Source: Tridacna crocea | Taxonomy: Eukaryota; Mollusca; Bivalvia; Cardiida; Cardiidae | NCBI GenBank assembly: GCA_943736015.1 | Contig: OX031072.1 | Coordinates: 10,939,501-11,003,500, forward strand | Reading direction: 5' to 3' | Length of the DNA: 64,000 nt | In this document: positions 1-10,900 of the stretch, piece by piece | How the letters are laid out: each line of letters opens with the position of its first letter | Position numbering within the stretch: position 1 is the first letter of the stretch | Translations under genes and position numbers: made by a program | Notes under the pieces: generated by a model | Told to the model about the DNA's origin: nothing | Seen by the model: only the letters and a program-made list of their open reading frames with translations | Database searches by the model: none

Positions 1-202
1 TTTGACGCCCCTGAGAAAGAATTAAGCCTTTAGAAAACATTGTGGGAAAAGGAGAAAATGCTGGTAACCAGCATTTTCTCCTTTTCCCACAATGTTTTCT
101 ACCATTCACAAAACAAATTTCAAATTTTCAGTCACTTTTATTTTGTCGTCTGCAAATGCTTTCAATTTAGAACAGTCTGAAATATTGTTGTTTGGTAATG
201 GG
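1..202 (+). repeat. Family A MITE, 5' end cut by window edge
   Basis: Nearly complete copy whose first bases lie outside the window. It holds the diagnostic hairpin at 33-99, two perfect 33-base arms around one central base (arm core GGGAAAAGGAGAAAATGC). It ends in TTTGGTAATGGG followed by TTAA at 203-206. Piggybac-type origin is inferred from the TTAA junctions and CCC/GGG ends seen in better copies. Confidence 0.85.
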
Positions 203-254
203 TTAAAACATTTTGGAATATACTGTTACCCAGTGGTTAATTGTTAGTTTATGT

Positions 255-430
255 CGTGTACAACGCCATTTTCAACATTATTACAGTTATATCGTGGGGG
301 CCAGTCTACGTATAGATCCATGCTTTCCTAGAATTTCTTCTACAAAGGATTGACGGAAGACGTATAATGTTAGGATTCATTCTTCTCTCACTGCCGAGCT
401 GTCTTTCACGAGGGTTATGTGGGACGGTGC
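255..430 (-). repeat. SINE family S1 body, minus strand
   Basis: Matches, in reverse complement, the body of the S1 element at 58425-58716, including the tail with the words gtacaacgccattttcaac and attatatcg. The tRNA-like head is not visible, so this is a truncated copy. Confidence 0.5.
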
Positions 431-433
431 AGC

Positions 434-778
434 CAGTCATTATCAGTCCCGCTAGATGGCATTGTACAAATACACATCTATCTAACTTGGGCGTTCTGGG
501 TATAGAATCGGACTACTTTTCTACGCGACAACCGTTACCTTGAATTTCTAACTAGAATAAACGTTTACTCAACGCGACCTAGTGCGACTCATTCAACTAT
601 GATCAGCTAGCATGTAACCTATGCACCGTCCATCTATTAAAGCAGTCCCTACAGGTTTGGGTAATAGCTTCGGTGTAAGCCCTACTTTTCCCTAGTATAT
701 GGGATCGGTGATGAGTCATAGCAGACAGGTAAAATCTTCGAAGAATATGACATGCGCAGACAACGTGCAGCCACTGCG
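434..778 (-). repeat. Dispersed repeat R1, inverted copy
   Basis: Reverse-complement match to the copies at 2496-2870 and 6886-7250. Shared words include tcttcgaagaatatgacatgcg, gggcgttctggg and tctatctaacttggg. The three copies surround exon 1 and sit in introns 1 and 3 of the + strand gene. Confidence 0.6.
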
Positions 779-1065
779 AAGCTTGTATAGGTGCGCTGGC
801 CGCCGCGGTAGAACTAAAACAATGACCATATACGACCAAATACGCTATATAAACTAGACCAAACGTATGTGTAAACAATGGGTTGAAATTTGCAGGGACT
901 TGAAACTTTGTTTCATATGAAATATTGTTTAAAGCCGAGTTAATCCCTCATTCAAACAAACAACAAATGGATTTGAAAGGTTTAACCTATTTTCATTAGG
1001 ATAGTAAAAGCCAAAATACTGTCATTTCAAAGTCAAGACTTTGGGAATGATACTCCCTTATCAGG

Positions 1066-1140
1066 CAGTGTAGATCCAAGATCAGACTACACGTTCTGTG
1101 CAGTCTGATCTTGATTTACACTGTCCACAAAAGGTCAGTG
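1066..1140. repeat. Family B hairpin
   Basis: Inverted arms agatccaagatcagact / agtctgatcttgattta with flanking tgta...acactgtcc, the standard core of family B. Divergent copy without clear termini. Confidence 0.65.
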
Positions 1141-1660
1141 CGTCGCGCAGAGCAGCTTAAGCGTTAAGAAAATTGTCAAATTATCTCCCTTTGCTGACAA
1201 AGTCGGTTTTATTACGGCAGTTATCTCCCTTCGTCAACGAGCTGTTGTTTTGAAAGAAACTCGATATGTACAACGAGAATCAGAAGCCCGAGCCGATAGT
1301 AGGGAAAAAATTTACACCAAATTGAGAAAATGTAACTATGCCGACCTGTATTACACATATGCCAGTGCTTGATGTTTGTTGTGCATTGAGGTATATCGGG
1401 AAGTTAAACCACTGCCGGAAGAAATTACGAAACTTTCAGATTTTGGAGGTTATTATTGAGATTTAGATTTAAAAGAATTTTCGAAGAACTGTATGTAGTG
1501 CCCGGACAAGAAATAACTAGATTATGGAAATTTTCATGGTGTTTTTGCCTACTATAGTTCAGTATTTATCATAAGAGATAATTCAGACTTTTGTTGAAAG
1601 AAGAACAAGGTAGATGTTGCTTTGGGGAATTCATACGATTTGTCGTGTTATTAAGGTAGA

Positions 1661-1777
1661 TAGCATTGTACGAAAAGAATGCTGGTTACTAGCATTTTGT
1701 CCTTTTCCCACAATATTTTCAAAAGTGATCTTCCCCAAAGTTATTGAAAACTGATTATTTGGTAAAGGGTAAAATGT
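1661..1777 (-). repeat. Family A MITE, truncated
   Basis: Contains the hairpin loop region aatgctggttactagcattttgtcc and a terminal TTTGGTAAAGGG. The first third of the element is missing. Confidence 0.65.
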
Positions 1778-1844
1778 TGCGCTGCTAGCTAAATGAATTA
1801 GACTTTTTGATAGGATGTACATTTTTACATTTGAGACATGCTCT

Positions 1845-2060
1845 TTGAAAAACGGGGCTTAATGCATCTCCGTGATCCATGGTAGCAAACCACCCATCAC
1901 ATGCTTTAGCCATCCTTTTTAACATCGGCCTCAATCCTGAGGTAGACTGGTCCTTTGACATACAGAACAATTTACCAATAGAGAAAAGTTTCGGCCCAGG
2001 TCAGCCAGCGCAGATGCGTCAAGCCCCCTTTTCACGGAGTATGGCTTATTTCCTTTGAAA
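1845..2060. repeat. Family D hairpin element, degenerate
   Basis: Shares the words ggtagactggtcctttgaca, cccaggtcagcc and ccccttttcacggag with the segments at 13370-13640 and 57660-57785. No duplicated target site was recognised. Confidence 0.4.
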
Positions 2061-2099
2061 GTGAAAACCATCTCTCGTGGTTTAGCATCAGACAGCGGA

Positions 2100-2290
2100 G
2101 GCTAGAGGTATGGGATCAGATTGCACGTACAGTGCAACATGATCTTTATCTACGCCGTCTTCAGAAGCACTTCAACGATTTTTGTTACGACATCGCTTCA
2201 GGTAGCGGACGCTATAGATTCAAGATAAGACTGCACGTTTTGTGCAATCTGATGTTAATCTACTCCATCCGGAAAAACAGTTTAATCGCC
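2100..2290. repeat. Two degenerate family B hairpins upstream of exon 1
   Basis: Two back-to-back hairpin cores (agattgcacgtacagtgcaa and agactgcacgttttgtgcaa) lie within 230 bases of the start codon of the + strand gene. If transcription starts upstream of them they would fold in the 5' leader, but no transcript evidence is available here. Confidence 0.5.
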
Positions 2291-2327
2291 ATTGGCAGTG
2301 AAACAGTGAAAGTTGAAGATTCCTGTC

Positions 2328-2415
2328 ATGGGCATTTTTTGCTTCAAACAGAAGATGCGATCTATTAATGGGTTTGCCCTGGGCGTTGTTTGTATTTTTG
2401 CTATATGCCTCAAAG
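2328..2415 (+). CDS. Exon 1: start and signal peptide
   Basis: Twenty-nine codons plus one base. Two in-frame ATGs, at 2328 (context gtcATGG) and 2355 (context aagATGC), both have acceptable surroundings. Starting at the second gives a classical signal peptide: Arg near the start, then FALGVVCIFAICL. The donor AAAG|gtaagt at 2416 is near consensus. The 5' untranslated part and promoter cannot be placed. Confidence 0.7.
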
Positions 2416-4882
2416 GTAAGTTCATTTGTTATAAAAGGGATTGCATAATTTGAGGTAGGGGATGCATGGTATTCTATTTCTTGAGGTATTCTGATTTATA
2501 CGTTGTCTGCGTATGTCATATTCATCGAAGATTCGACCCGTCTTGTATGACGCATCACTCTCCCCGATATTGGGGAGACTGTAATATTACTCGCTATAAA
2601 GTAGCAATGGAGAAAATGGCTTTTACCAATACGTTTGAGGAAAATTCAGGCCTGTTTTAGCCCCAGATTTCTCTAGACTGCTGATCACAGCTGAATGAAT
2701 CGCACCTGGTACCTAGTGTTTTATTGAGTAAACTTTTATCTTCGTTTGAAATTCAAAGTAACGGTTGTCACGTAGAAAAGTGGTTCTGTTCTGTTCCCAG
2801 GATGCCCAAATTAGATAGATCAGTATTTGTAGAATGCATTCTAGGGGGAGATAATGCTGATTTAGATAGTTGTAGTAATACCATCTGTACTTTGATTAAA
2901 AAGTTATTGCTGAACATTATTAATTGGTTTCCGGTCAGGCAGCCGTCCTTTTGTATTAGAAATCTTATGGTTACAGGCACATAGGAACTGGTGGGGGGAG
3001 GGGGAAAAGGGGGGCTCAGCCCCCACAAGAATAACTTAGGTAACTATATTCATGTTCAATGTGCATAAATAAAGAACATACTGTCGGCCTTCTATTGCAA
3101 ACCATAGGCGCTCGGTTTCCTTGTCTTTTATTTTTATATCTTAGCTTTTCTGTTTCTGCATATCTCATATACTAGTAGCCTGTGGACCCATACATTCGTT
3201 ACTCTAACACCATATTTTTGCGCATGCGAGTTATCACTTGGTAGCTGATTTGATCAAACTTTATAAAAATATGACATTGAACATATTTACAGATCTCAAA
3301 CGCGAAAAAATCTGACAAAAACAACTTAACAACAACTTAAATTTTTTTCTTACTTGTGTATGTTTTGAGCTGAATCACTCGAGCGAAGGACTCATACATT
3401 CGTTCCCTCTGATTGGTCAGACTACAACATCAAACTGACGTCATTTCCCGGGTAAATTTTCATGCTACAGTTAGGTTCATCAAATGTCTTCCACCTAATC
3501 CAACTGAGAAAGTAGATGGAAACTCGGCATACGTTTATTTATACTGTTTTTCCAAAGTGGTAAGAAAAAAAAGCAAACTCGATTAGATCAAAGATACTTT
3601 ATATAAAGATAGGGTTAAGCGAAACGTCAATCAGACATACACTCGCCAGATTGATTTGTTGCGTGGTGGATCAAAACTGATGAACTTAACCATATTTTAT
3701 TCCAGTATCTTTGGCCCGTGTGCTAAAGAATGTAGACGAGAGCACCTAAAATGGTTACGTCATGTTTTGGTATTGGCAAATGAGTTATTTTACCATAAAA
3801 TAACACGTTTCTCAATAAAAAAGAGAAATATTGAAATAAGGTACCATTTTAAAACCACACTGTATCTATTTTTTACGCATTTCAGCTTTCTTCTTCAATG
3901 TAAATACATATTTCATCATTTGGCAAAAACTGTATCGATACTCAGATGGAAAGATCTAGTCGGGTGCGCGAAAAAATTCTATAAATATACGAAGTAACGA
4001 ATGTATGGGACGTAACGAATGTATGAGTCTTGGGCATATATCAGATATGCAGAAACAGAAAAGCTAAAATAGAAATATAAAAAAAAAAACACAAGGAAAC
4101 CGAGCGCCTGTGTTGCAAACATGTTGTGACCTAATTCCGGTAGCTCGGTAGTACTAGTATTTACAGCAGAAAGTCGAATATGTTTGCATTTTTTGAGAAG
4201 AAACACTACTTGACATCAAGAAAAAATACGTAGATTTCTTAAACATGTGATAATTAGTTTATTTTCTGGTGTATTTGTCTTGTATTTGTCTTAAATTCAA
4301 GGGCAATGAGACATTCGAATATTGGTAAAGGTTACAAGTAGAAATACCATATGACGTCATCAAAATATGTGATCTACGAAATGTACACACTGTCACACAA
4401 AAATCACCGGTTCAAGGACACTCATGGAATATGGATACACGAAGATACACCAAAACTGTAAAATGACACATGTTTTAGCAATGCAATATGCAGATAAGTA
4501 ACAAGGTGTGAATAAATCTACTAGTACAGAAAAAGATATCTAACACCTTTTTCTCTAACTTACAAAATATAAATACAAAGTTAAACAGGTTCGTGTATTC
4601 CTGACCCGGGGAAAGGAAAGTCTGAAAAGTATCGGGGAAAATGAGTTACCATAATTTTCTCCTTATCGTTTGGTAACTGAATAATTCAAGAAGGTATCCC
4701 CCCCCTTCCCCCCCCCCCCCCACACACACACACTCACTCACCACAGTGTCTGTCCGCCAGACCCAGGATTTAGTATCTGTTGGTATCTGTTGTTACTCAT
4801 AGGCTTATCATTTGTGTTTTACAGAAGGGCTGGGGTGAGTATTGCCGTCGGATTATTCTTTCGAAATGTCAGAAGAGAATTT

Positions 4883-4935
<53 letters not shown>

Positions 4936-7900
4936 GTGAGTGAAAACCAAAATTGTACGTGTGAAGACTAAGCGACCATGTTAGATAGATAGAGAGAGAG
5001 AGAGAGTGAGTGAAAACCAAAATTGTACGTGTGAAGACTAAGCGACCATGTTAGATAGATAGAGAGAGAGAGAGTGAGTGAAAACCAAAATTGTACGTGT
5101 GAAGACTAAGCGACCATGTTAGATAGATAGAGAGAGAGAGAGAGTGAGTGAAAACCAAAATTGTACGTGTGAAGACTAAGCGACCATGTTAGTCATAAGC
5201 ACCTTTTTTGCATTGTATAGAACAAATACCAGACTGCACAAAGGTGCAATCTGATCTTGGATCTACACTGTAAAGTGTATGACACCAAGATACTCTCAAC
5301 CTTCTCCCCTCCCCCCATAACTTTCAAATTCGGAACATTTGGTTTTATACTATCAGCTTAAATGTGTCCTTTCAGTTATTAAGCAGCCCATGGATTAATC
5401 TTTACTAACTTTTTGCGGACACAGTAGATCAAGATCAGACTGCAAAGAACATGCAGTGTGGTCTTGGATCTACACTGTTTGATAAGTAGATAATTTACCT
5501 CTGAATATACCTTTGAAATAGTAAGACTTGGTTTTTTACAAATCGGCTTGAATGTTTCTATTATATATTTAGCAAGACAGGGGTTAAAATTTTCCGTAAG
5601 ATAATATGATATTGTCCTTTTGTATTTTACACAGGAACGCGAGTACCACCCCAAGGTAAGCAAATACAACTATACTACTTGACCTGCAACAAGTGAAGAG
5701 GGACATTAGGACATTTGCATAAGATGTCATCTCAGATAAGACTGCGCACTCCGCGCAAGCTAATCCGAGGCAACACTTTCTGATCGTGTGTGATTTCTAT
5801 TTCAAGCAAGCCTTCTGTTGGATAAAATCTGATATTGATGTAACGTGCCATCTCAGATTAGCCTGCGCAGACTGCACAAGCTGATTCGAAACGACACTTT
5901 ACGCAAATGTCCGAAAGCCCATATTCGCATGTTGGACCAGGAGGCAGTTTATTATTATACAACAACCCCTACTTAGTGTTCTTCACAGTTTTATTTCCCT
6001 TTACCGCCAGTATAGATCAAAGATCAGTTTGCATTAAATTCACAGTATGATCCTTGATCTACACTGTGTGCTTAGACATTCTAGCCAGTTGCTACCTTAA
6101 AAGTTTATTTTAGTCACACTTTGACAAACGGGGCCTTAACCCTTTACTCCATAGATATTCATTTCTACGCATTGCTTGTGGGAGCCTTTGGAAAACATTG
6201 TGGCAAAAGGTGAAATTCCTCGTGTCATATACACATAAGAAACGGCTTTACCCTTGCTGATATTTAGGGTCAATTAGAGATACCATAGAAATGCCTTATG
6301 GGGTAAAGGGTTATTGAATCCCCGTAATGCGTGACGAGCAATTTCACGTTTTGCCACAATGTTTTCCACACTATCAAATGGTGCCATATACACATGAGAA
6401 ACGGCTTCACCCTTGCTGATATTTAGGGTCAATTAGAGATACCATAGAAATGCCTTATGGGGTAAAGGGTTAATGAATCCACGTAATGCATGATACCAAG
6501 CCAGTCATAACATGATTATGAATCTATGAAATGCATTTCATCCAACAACCGACTAAACATGGATTTTGACTGGTCCTTGGGTAAGCAAAAAATTGACAAG
6601 TATTGAAAAGATTCTATCTATGTCAGACTGACTTGGATCAAAACTTTTTGCAGATGCATTAAGCCCACTTTTCACAGAGCACGGCTAATTTATATTTCCA
6701 TTTCATTTTCAAACTTAAAAATATTTAGTATTTGGAACACTTAAGATTTACTATGTAAATCATATCCTATGAAAAGTTCAGTTTACACCGTCACAGAGTC
6801 TGCCCTAGCCCACACCGTAGATTTTGGTCATGAAGGAAAAGATCTAATTTCCGAACCCGATATGTCAGTTAGTAACGTGACTGTCTAGCGTTGTCTGCGC
6901 AGGTCATATTCTTCGAAGAATCGACTGTCTTATATGACACATCACTACTAGCCCCGAAAGCGGGCCGACTGTAATATTACGCTCTATAAAGTAGCAATGT
7001 AGAAAATAGATTTTATCAATACGTTTGAGGAGAAATGAGACTTGATTTAGCTCCAGATTTCTCTAGACTGCTGATCATAGCTGAGTGAATTGCACGAGGT
7101 AGCGTTTCATCGAGTAAACGTTTATTTTAGTTTTATATTCAAAGTAACGGTTCTCGCGTAGGAAAGTGGTTCAATCCTGTACCCAGGATGCCCAAATTAG
7201 ATAGATGAGTATTTATAGAATGCCATCTAGCGGGAGATATTGGCCTGTCTAGTGATCTGGGGCTCTATACATAAAACTCTGTTCGAGGACAGGTTAGTCA
7301 TTACCATCGTAACAGGATTCATTAATTTTCTGCCTCATAGCTGAACATAATCATTAAGATTATTATGTGGGGAAAAGCAGCCAGTGGCTAGTAAAGATTA
7401 TAGTGCATGTTTTTTTTTTAACTTGTACTAGTGAAAGAAATTGTAGAAAATATTGACTGCAAAAATATTCAGGCTCTGCAAAAATCTTTACAATGACCGA
7501 GTATTCATTGCGACAGGATTCATTCCTATATCTCTTGGCTGAATATTATCATGTAGGTTATTACGTGGGGAAAAAGCAGCCAGTGGCTTCTAAAGGGTGT
7601 TGTGCATAGAATTTGGTAGTAGTGGAAGAAATTCTGGGGTGTGAACCCGACCTAAAAAACCAAATATACCAATACAAGATTATGCTCTGTTTATTCAGTC
7701 ATTCGTGTCCAATTTTTTTAACCCTTAAAGTGCTGGAACCAAGTTAACTTGGCTTTTGCGGACAGTGCAGATCAAGATCAGACTGCACAGAACGCAGTGT
7801 GATCTTAGATCTACACTGTCCGCTACCTTATTCCATGTTATGTCTGAAATAATCTTGAAATAACAATATTAGGGCTGCTTTTCCTATTTGAAAAGGTTTA

Positions 7901-10900
7901 ACTCATTTCTTCAGCGCTTTAAGTGTTAAAGTTTTGACACCTAAACCATAGTAGCGAAGTCCGCACAGGCTTACAGGGACAGCAACACTTTGCTATTAAT
8001 AAATTTTCTGCTTGTCCAAAAACCATTCTACATCCAGATCCAGTCAATTGTTAGACAAAATGGGTTTTATGGATATATGGGTTGCAACACGCGAAAAAGG
8101 GCATTCGGACATTTGCGTAAAGTGTCGTCTCGGATTAGCCTGCGCAGTCCGCGCAGGCTAATCCGAGACGGCGCTTTACGACAACATTGGATTTTGACCT
8201 ACAGAAGACTTGCGCAAAACAGAAAATTACATTAAAACGGAAAGTGTCGTCTTGGATCAGTCTGTGCGGACTGTGCAGGCCTATCCGAGATGACACTTTA
8301 CGCAAATGTCTGAATGTCTCTGTTCGTGTGCTGCAGGCCAATAATTATAATAAAATGATGACTCCCTTGGTATAATGAATTGCTGAATTATATTTCGTTT
8401 TTAAAAACAACCAAATCATTTCAGATTAATTTCAAAACCATTGCAAGTAAACAGAAGGCCATTCTGACTGCTGTTGGCCTGCAAATATTGTAAGTACTAG
8501 TATTTGGTCTGCAACTTGCGAAAAGGGGCATTCGGATATTTGGGTAAAGCTTCGTCCTAGATCAGCCTGCGCACTCTGCAGGCTTATCCGAAACGATACT
8601 TTCCGTTTTTATGTAATTCTCTGTTTTGTGCCAGGCTACCGTGGGAAGAAATCAATATACCATCTCGGATTAGCCTGCGCAGGCTGATCCGAGACTACAC
8701 TTTATGCGAATGTCCCTTTTTGCATGTTTTGGGCCATTTACAACTTATATGCATAATTTTGTTTTACTTTATTACAGCGCTTTACAGCGTAAAACATGTG
8801 GAAATACAGAGAAGTCCTACTGTCACAATGGTTGCTGCTTGGACAAACACAAAGAAGAAAAATGCTGTTACCTAATGCAAACGTAGGTAGATAACACTCT
8901 GAAAAATAACTCTGTTGCTACTCTATTTTTCGATAATTGGAATGGTGTCTTATTCAAGAGTTTGAAACACTTTTTCCCTCTAGAATATTTTTAAGCTTCA
9001 ATTACTGCAACCATATTGTTTTACAAGAAGAAATTGACATTGCGAAACAGAGTAGTAGTAGCTTTATTTCCCACTTGTACATACAAGTACATTGTGACTA
9101 CAACATCATAACAATAACACATTATATGTGAAAAAATATGGGAAAAAATATGTAGCAATTCATACACTGTAGAGAAAAAAGACAATGCAGAGAAAAATCG
9201 ACAATTCGTCGCAATCGGTGTTACGGAGGAATGTGAGATTTCATATAAACGTTATGAATTCTCTTTTTGAGTTCTTTTTTTCAAATGCTATTTTTATAAA
9301 CTTACAAAGATTAAAAAAATTCATAGTCACTACTTTACATTAAACATATAAATTTGTACATACTTGATCTAACTTCTCATGTATAGATCTAGTCTTTTTC
9401 TATGAACTTATTACGTTAACCTGAAAAGTAAGGACATTTAATGATAAAATGAAATTCGTCTTCAGTTTAGTTTAGATCACAATGACGACATACATCGTAT
9501 TATTTCAATTCTGGGTAATCTAGTTCTACCATGCCTCCTAGATTAAATAAGATAGCGTCACATCTTTGTTCTTGGAAAACATTATGGCTGCTGACTCAAG
9601 AACAGGCGACGCTGGTTTGATCCCAAGCACGGCCGATTTCTGGGATGACAATTATCGCGACAGGATTTTTACTCCTGCAGCTGATCAGTGTTTCGGCAAT
9701 GATTATATGGGAAGCAGCCGGTAGCTTTGAAAGAATATTGTCTAAGGTAAAAGAAAAGGTAAAAGAAGCATGGATAGGAGCACAGTTCGCTGCAACTTAT
9801 TTGACATTGTTGAAAAGCGGCGTTAAACACAATGCAATAAATCAATCAATTACTCCGTATGTCTTCTATAAAGATCTTTCTTTTTTCAATCTAGATCAGA
9901 ATGGTGCAGTTTGAGGGACGCAGGTGAAATTTATTGCTCTTGGGGTTGTTGCTACCACTCTGATGATGAAATATGCTGTAATTTCTGGTAAGTACTTGCA
10001 CGGTGCACATGTCTTTTAACGGTCCTAGGATAATTTGTACAATTATACCTGACATTTTTGTTTTCCAGGGAAAAAATATACGAAGGACATCTGGCACCTA
10101 GGACAATTGGTAATCAGAGAATTGGCAAGTGGAACAATTCTTTACAAGACAAATGATACCCAGGCAATTTTGTAGCGAGTCAATTTGTACCTAGGACAAT
10201 GTGTACTTTTGACACCTCGTTTCTCAGACAACCATACCAGTTGTGATTTACTCCTTTATTTCTTGAGTGTGAATACCTTTGGGTACCAGTTGTCCTTGTT
10301 ACATAGTGCCCTGGGTACCAATTGTCCTCGTACGAGTTGCTCTAGGTTAGATTTTTTGGGGGTACGAATCGCCCTAGGTATGAACTATCCCAAGTTCGAG
10401 TTGTCACAGGTACAATTGTCCGATACCAGCTGCTTGTCCGGATACGAATTTTCCTGTTACCCATTAATCCTTAGGATGATAAGCACTACTTATTGACATT
10501 ATTCAGAGCTCCAGATAGAGGAAGTGATTTTGACTTCAAATTTGAAAATATCAGTAATTCTCGACTAGACCCTTGTTGTGGGTAGTCATCAGAATCGTCT
10601 CATCGAAACGATTCTAATGAGTACCAACAGCATAGGGTTTGGAAGAGAAATAATGGATTTAGAATGCCATCACTCCCTCTTAGATGGAGCTCTGCTTACT
10701 GGTATCCTTTTCCCACCATTTTAAAGACTGAAATATTTTTATAGTTAAACTTGGTTTGTCCTATCCAGATGCTTTGAATTGGGCAAAGTTTAAGCTTGAC
10801 TTTGATCCCCTCTCCGGACGTTCCTCATGTGCCTGCCGAGTTGGATGGCTTGGTGGCACTGTCAATATAGCATGCATTGCTGATAAGCCGTGTGTCGAGA

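Noticed and set aside
3656..3997. 113-codon + strand frame
   Set aside because: It begins with TTG, lies inside the 1.0-kb inverted-end element and has no domain or splice support.
4884..5192. CRISPR-like array
   Set aside because: The repeats are contiguous with simple GA tracts, not with unique spacers, and the host is an animal.
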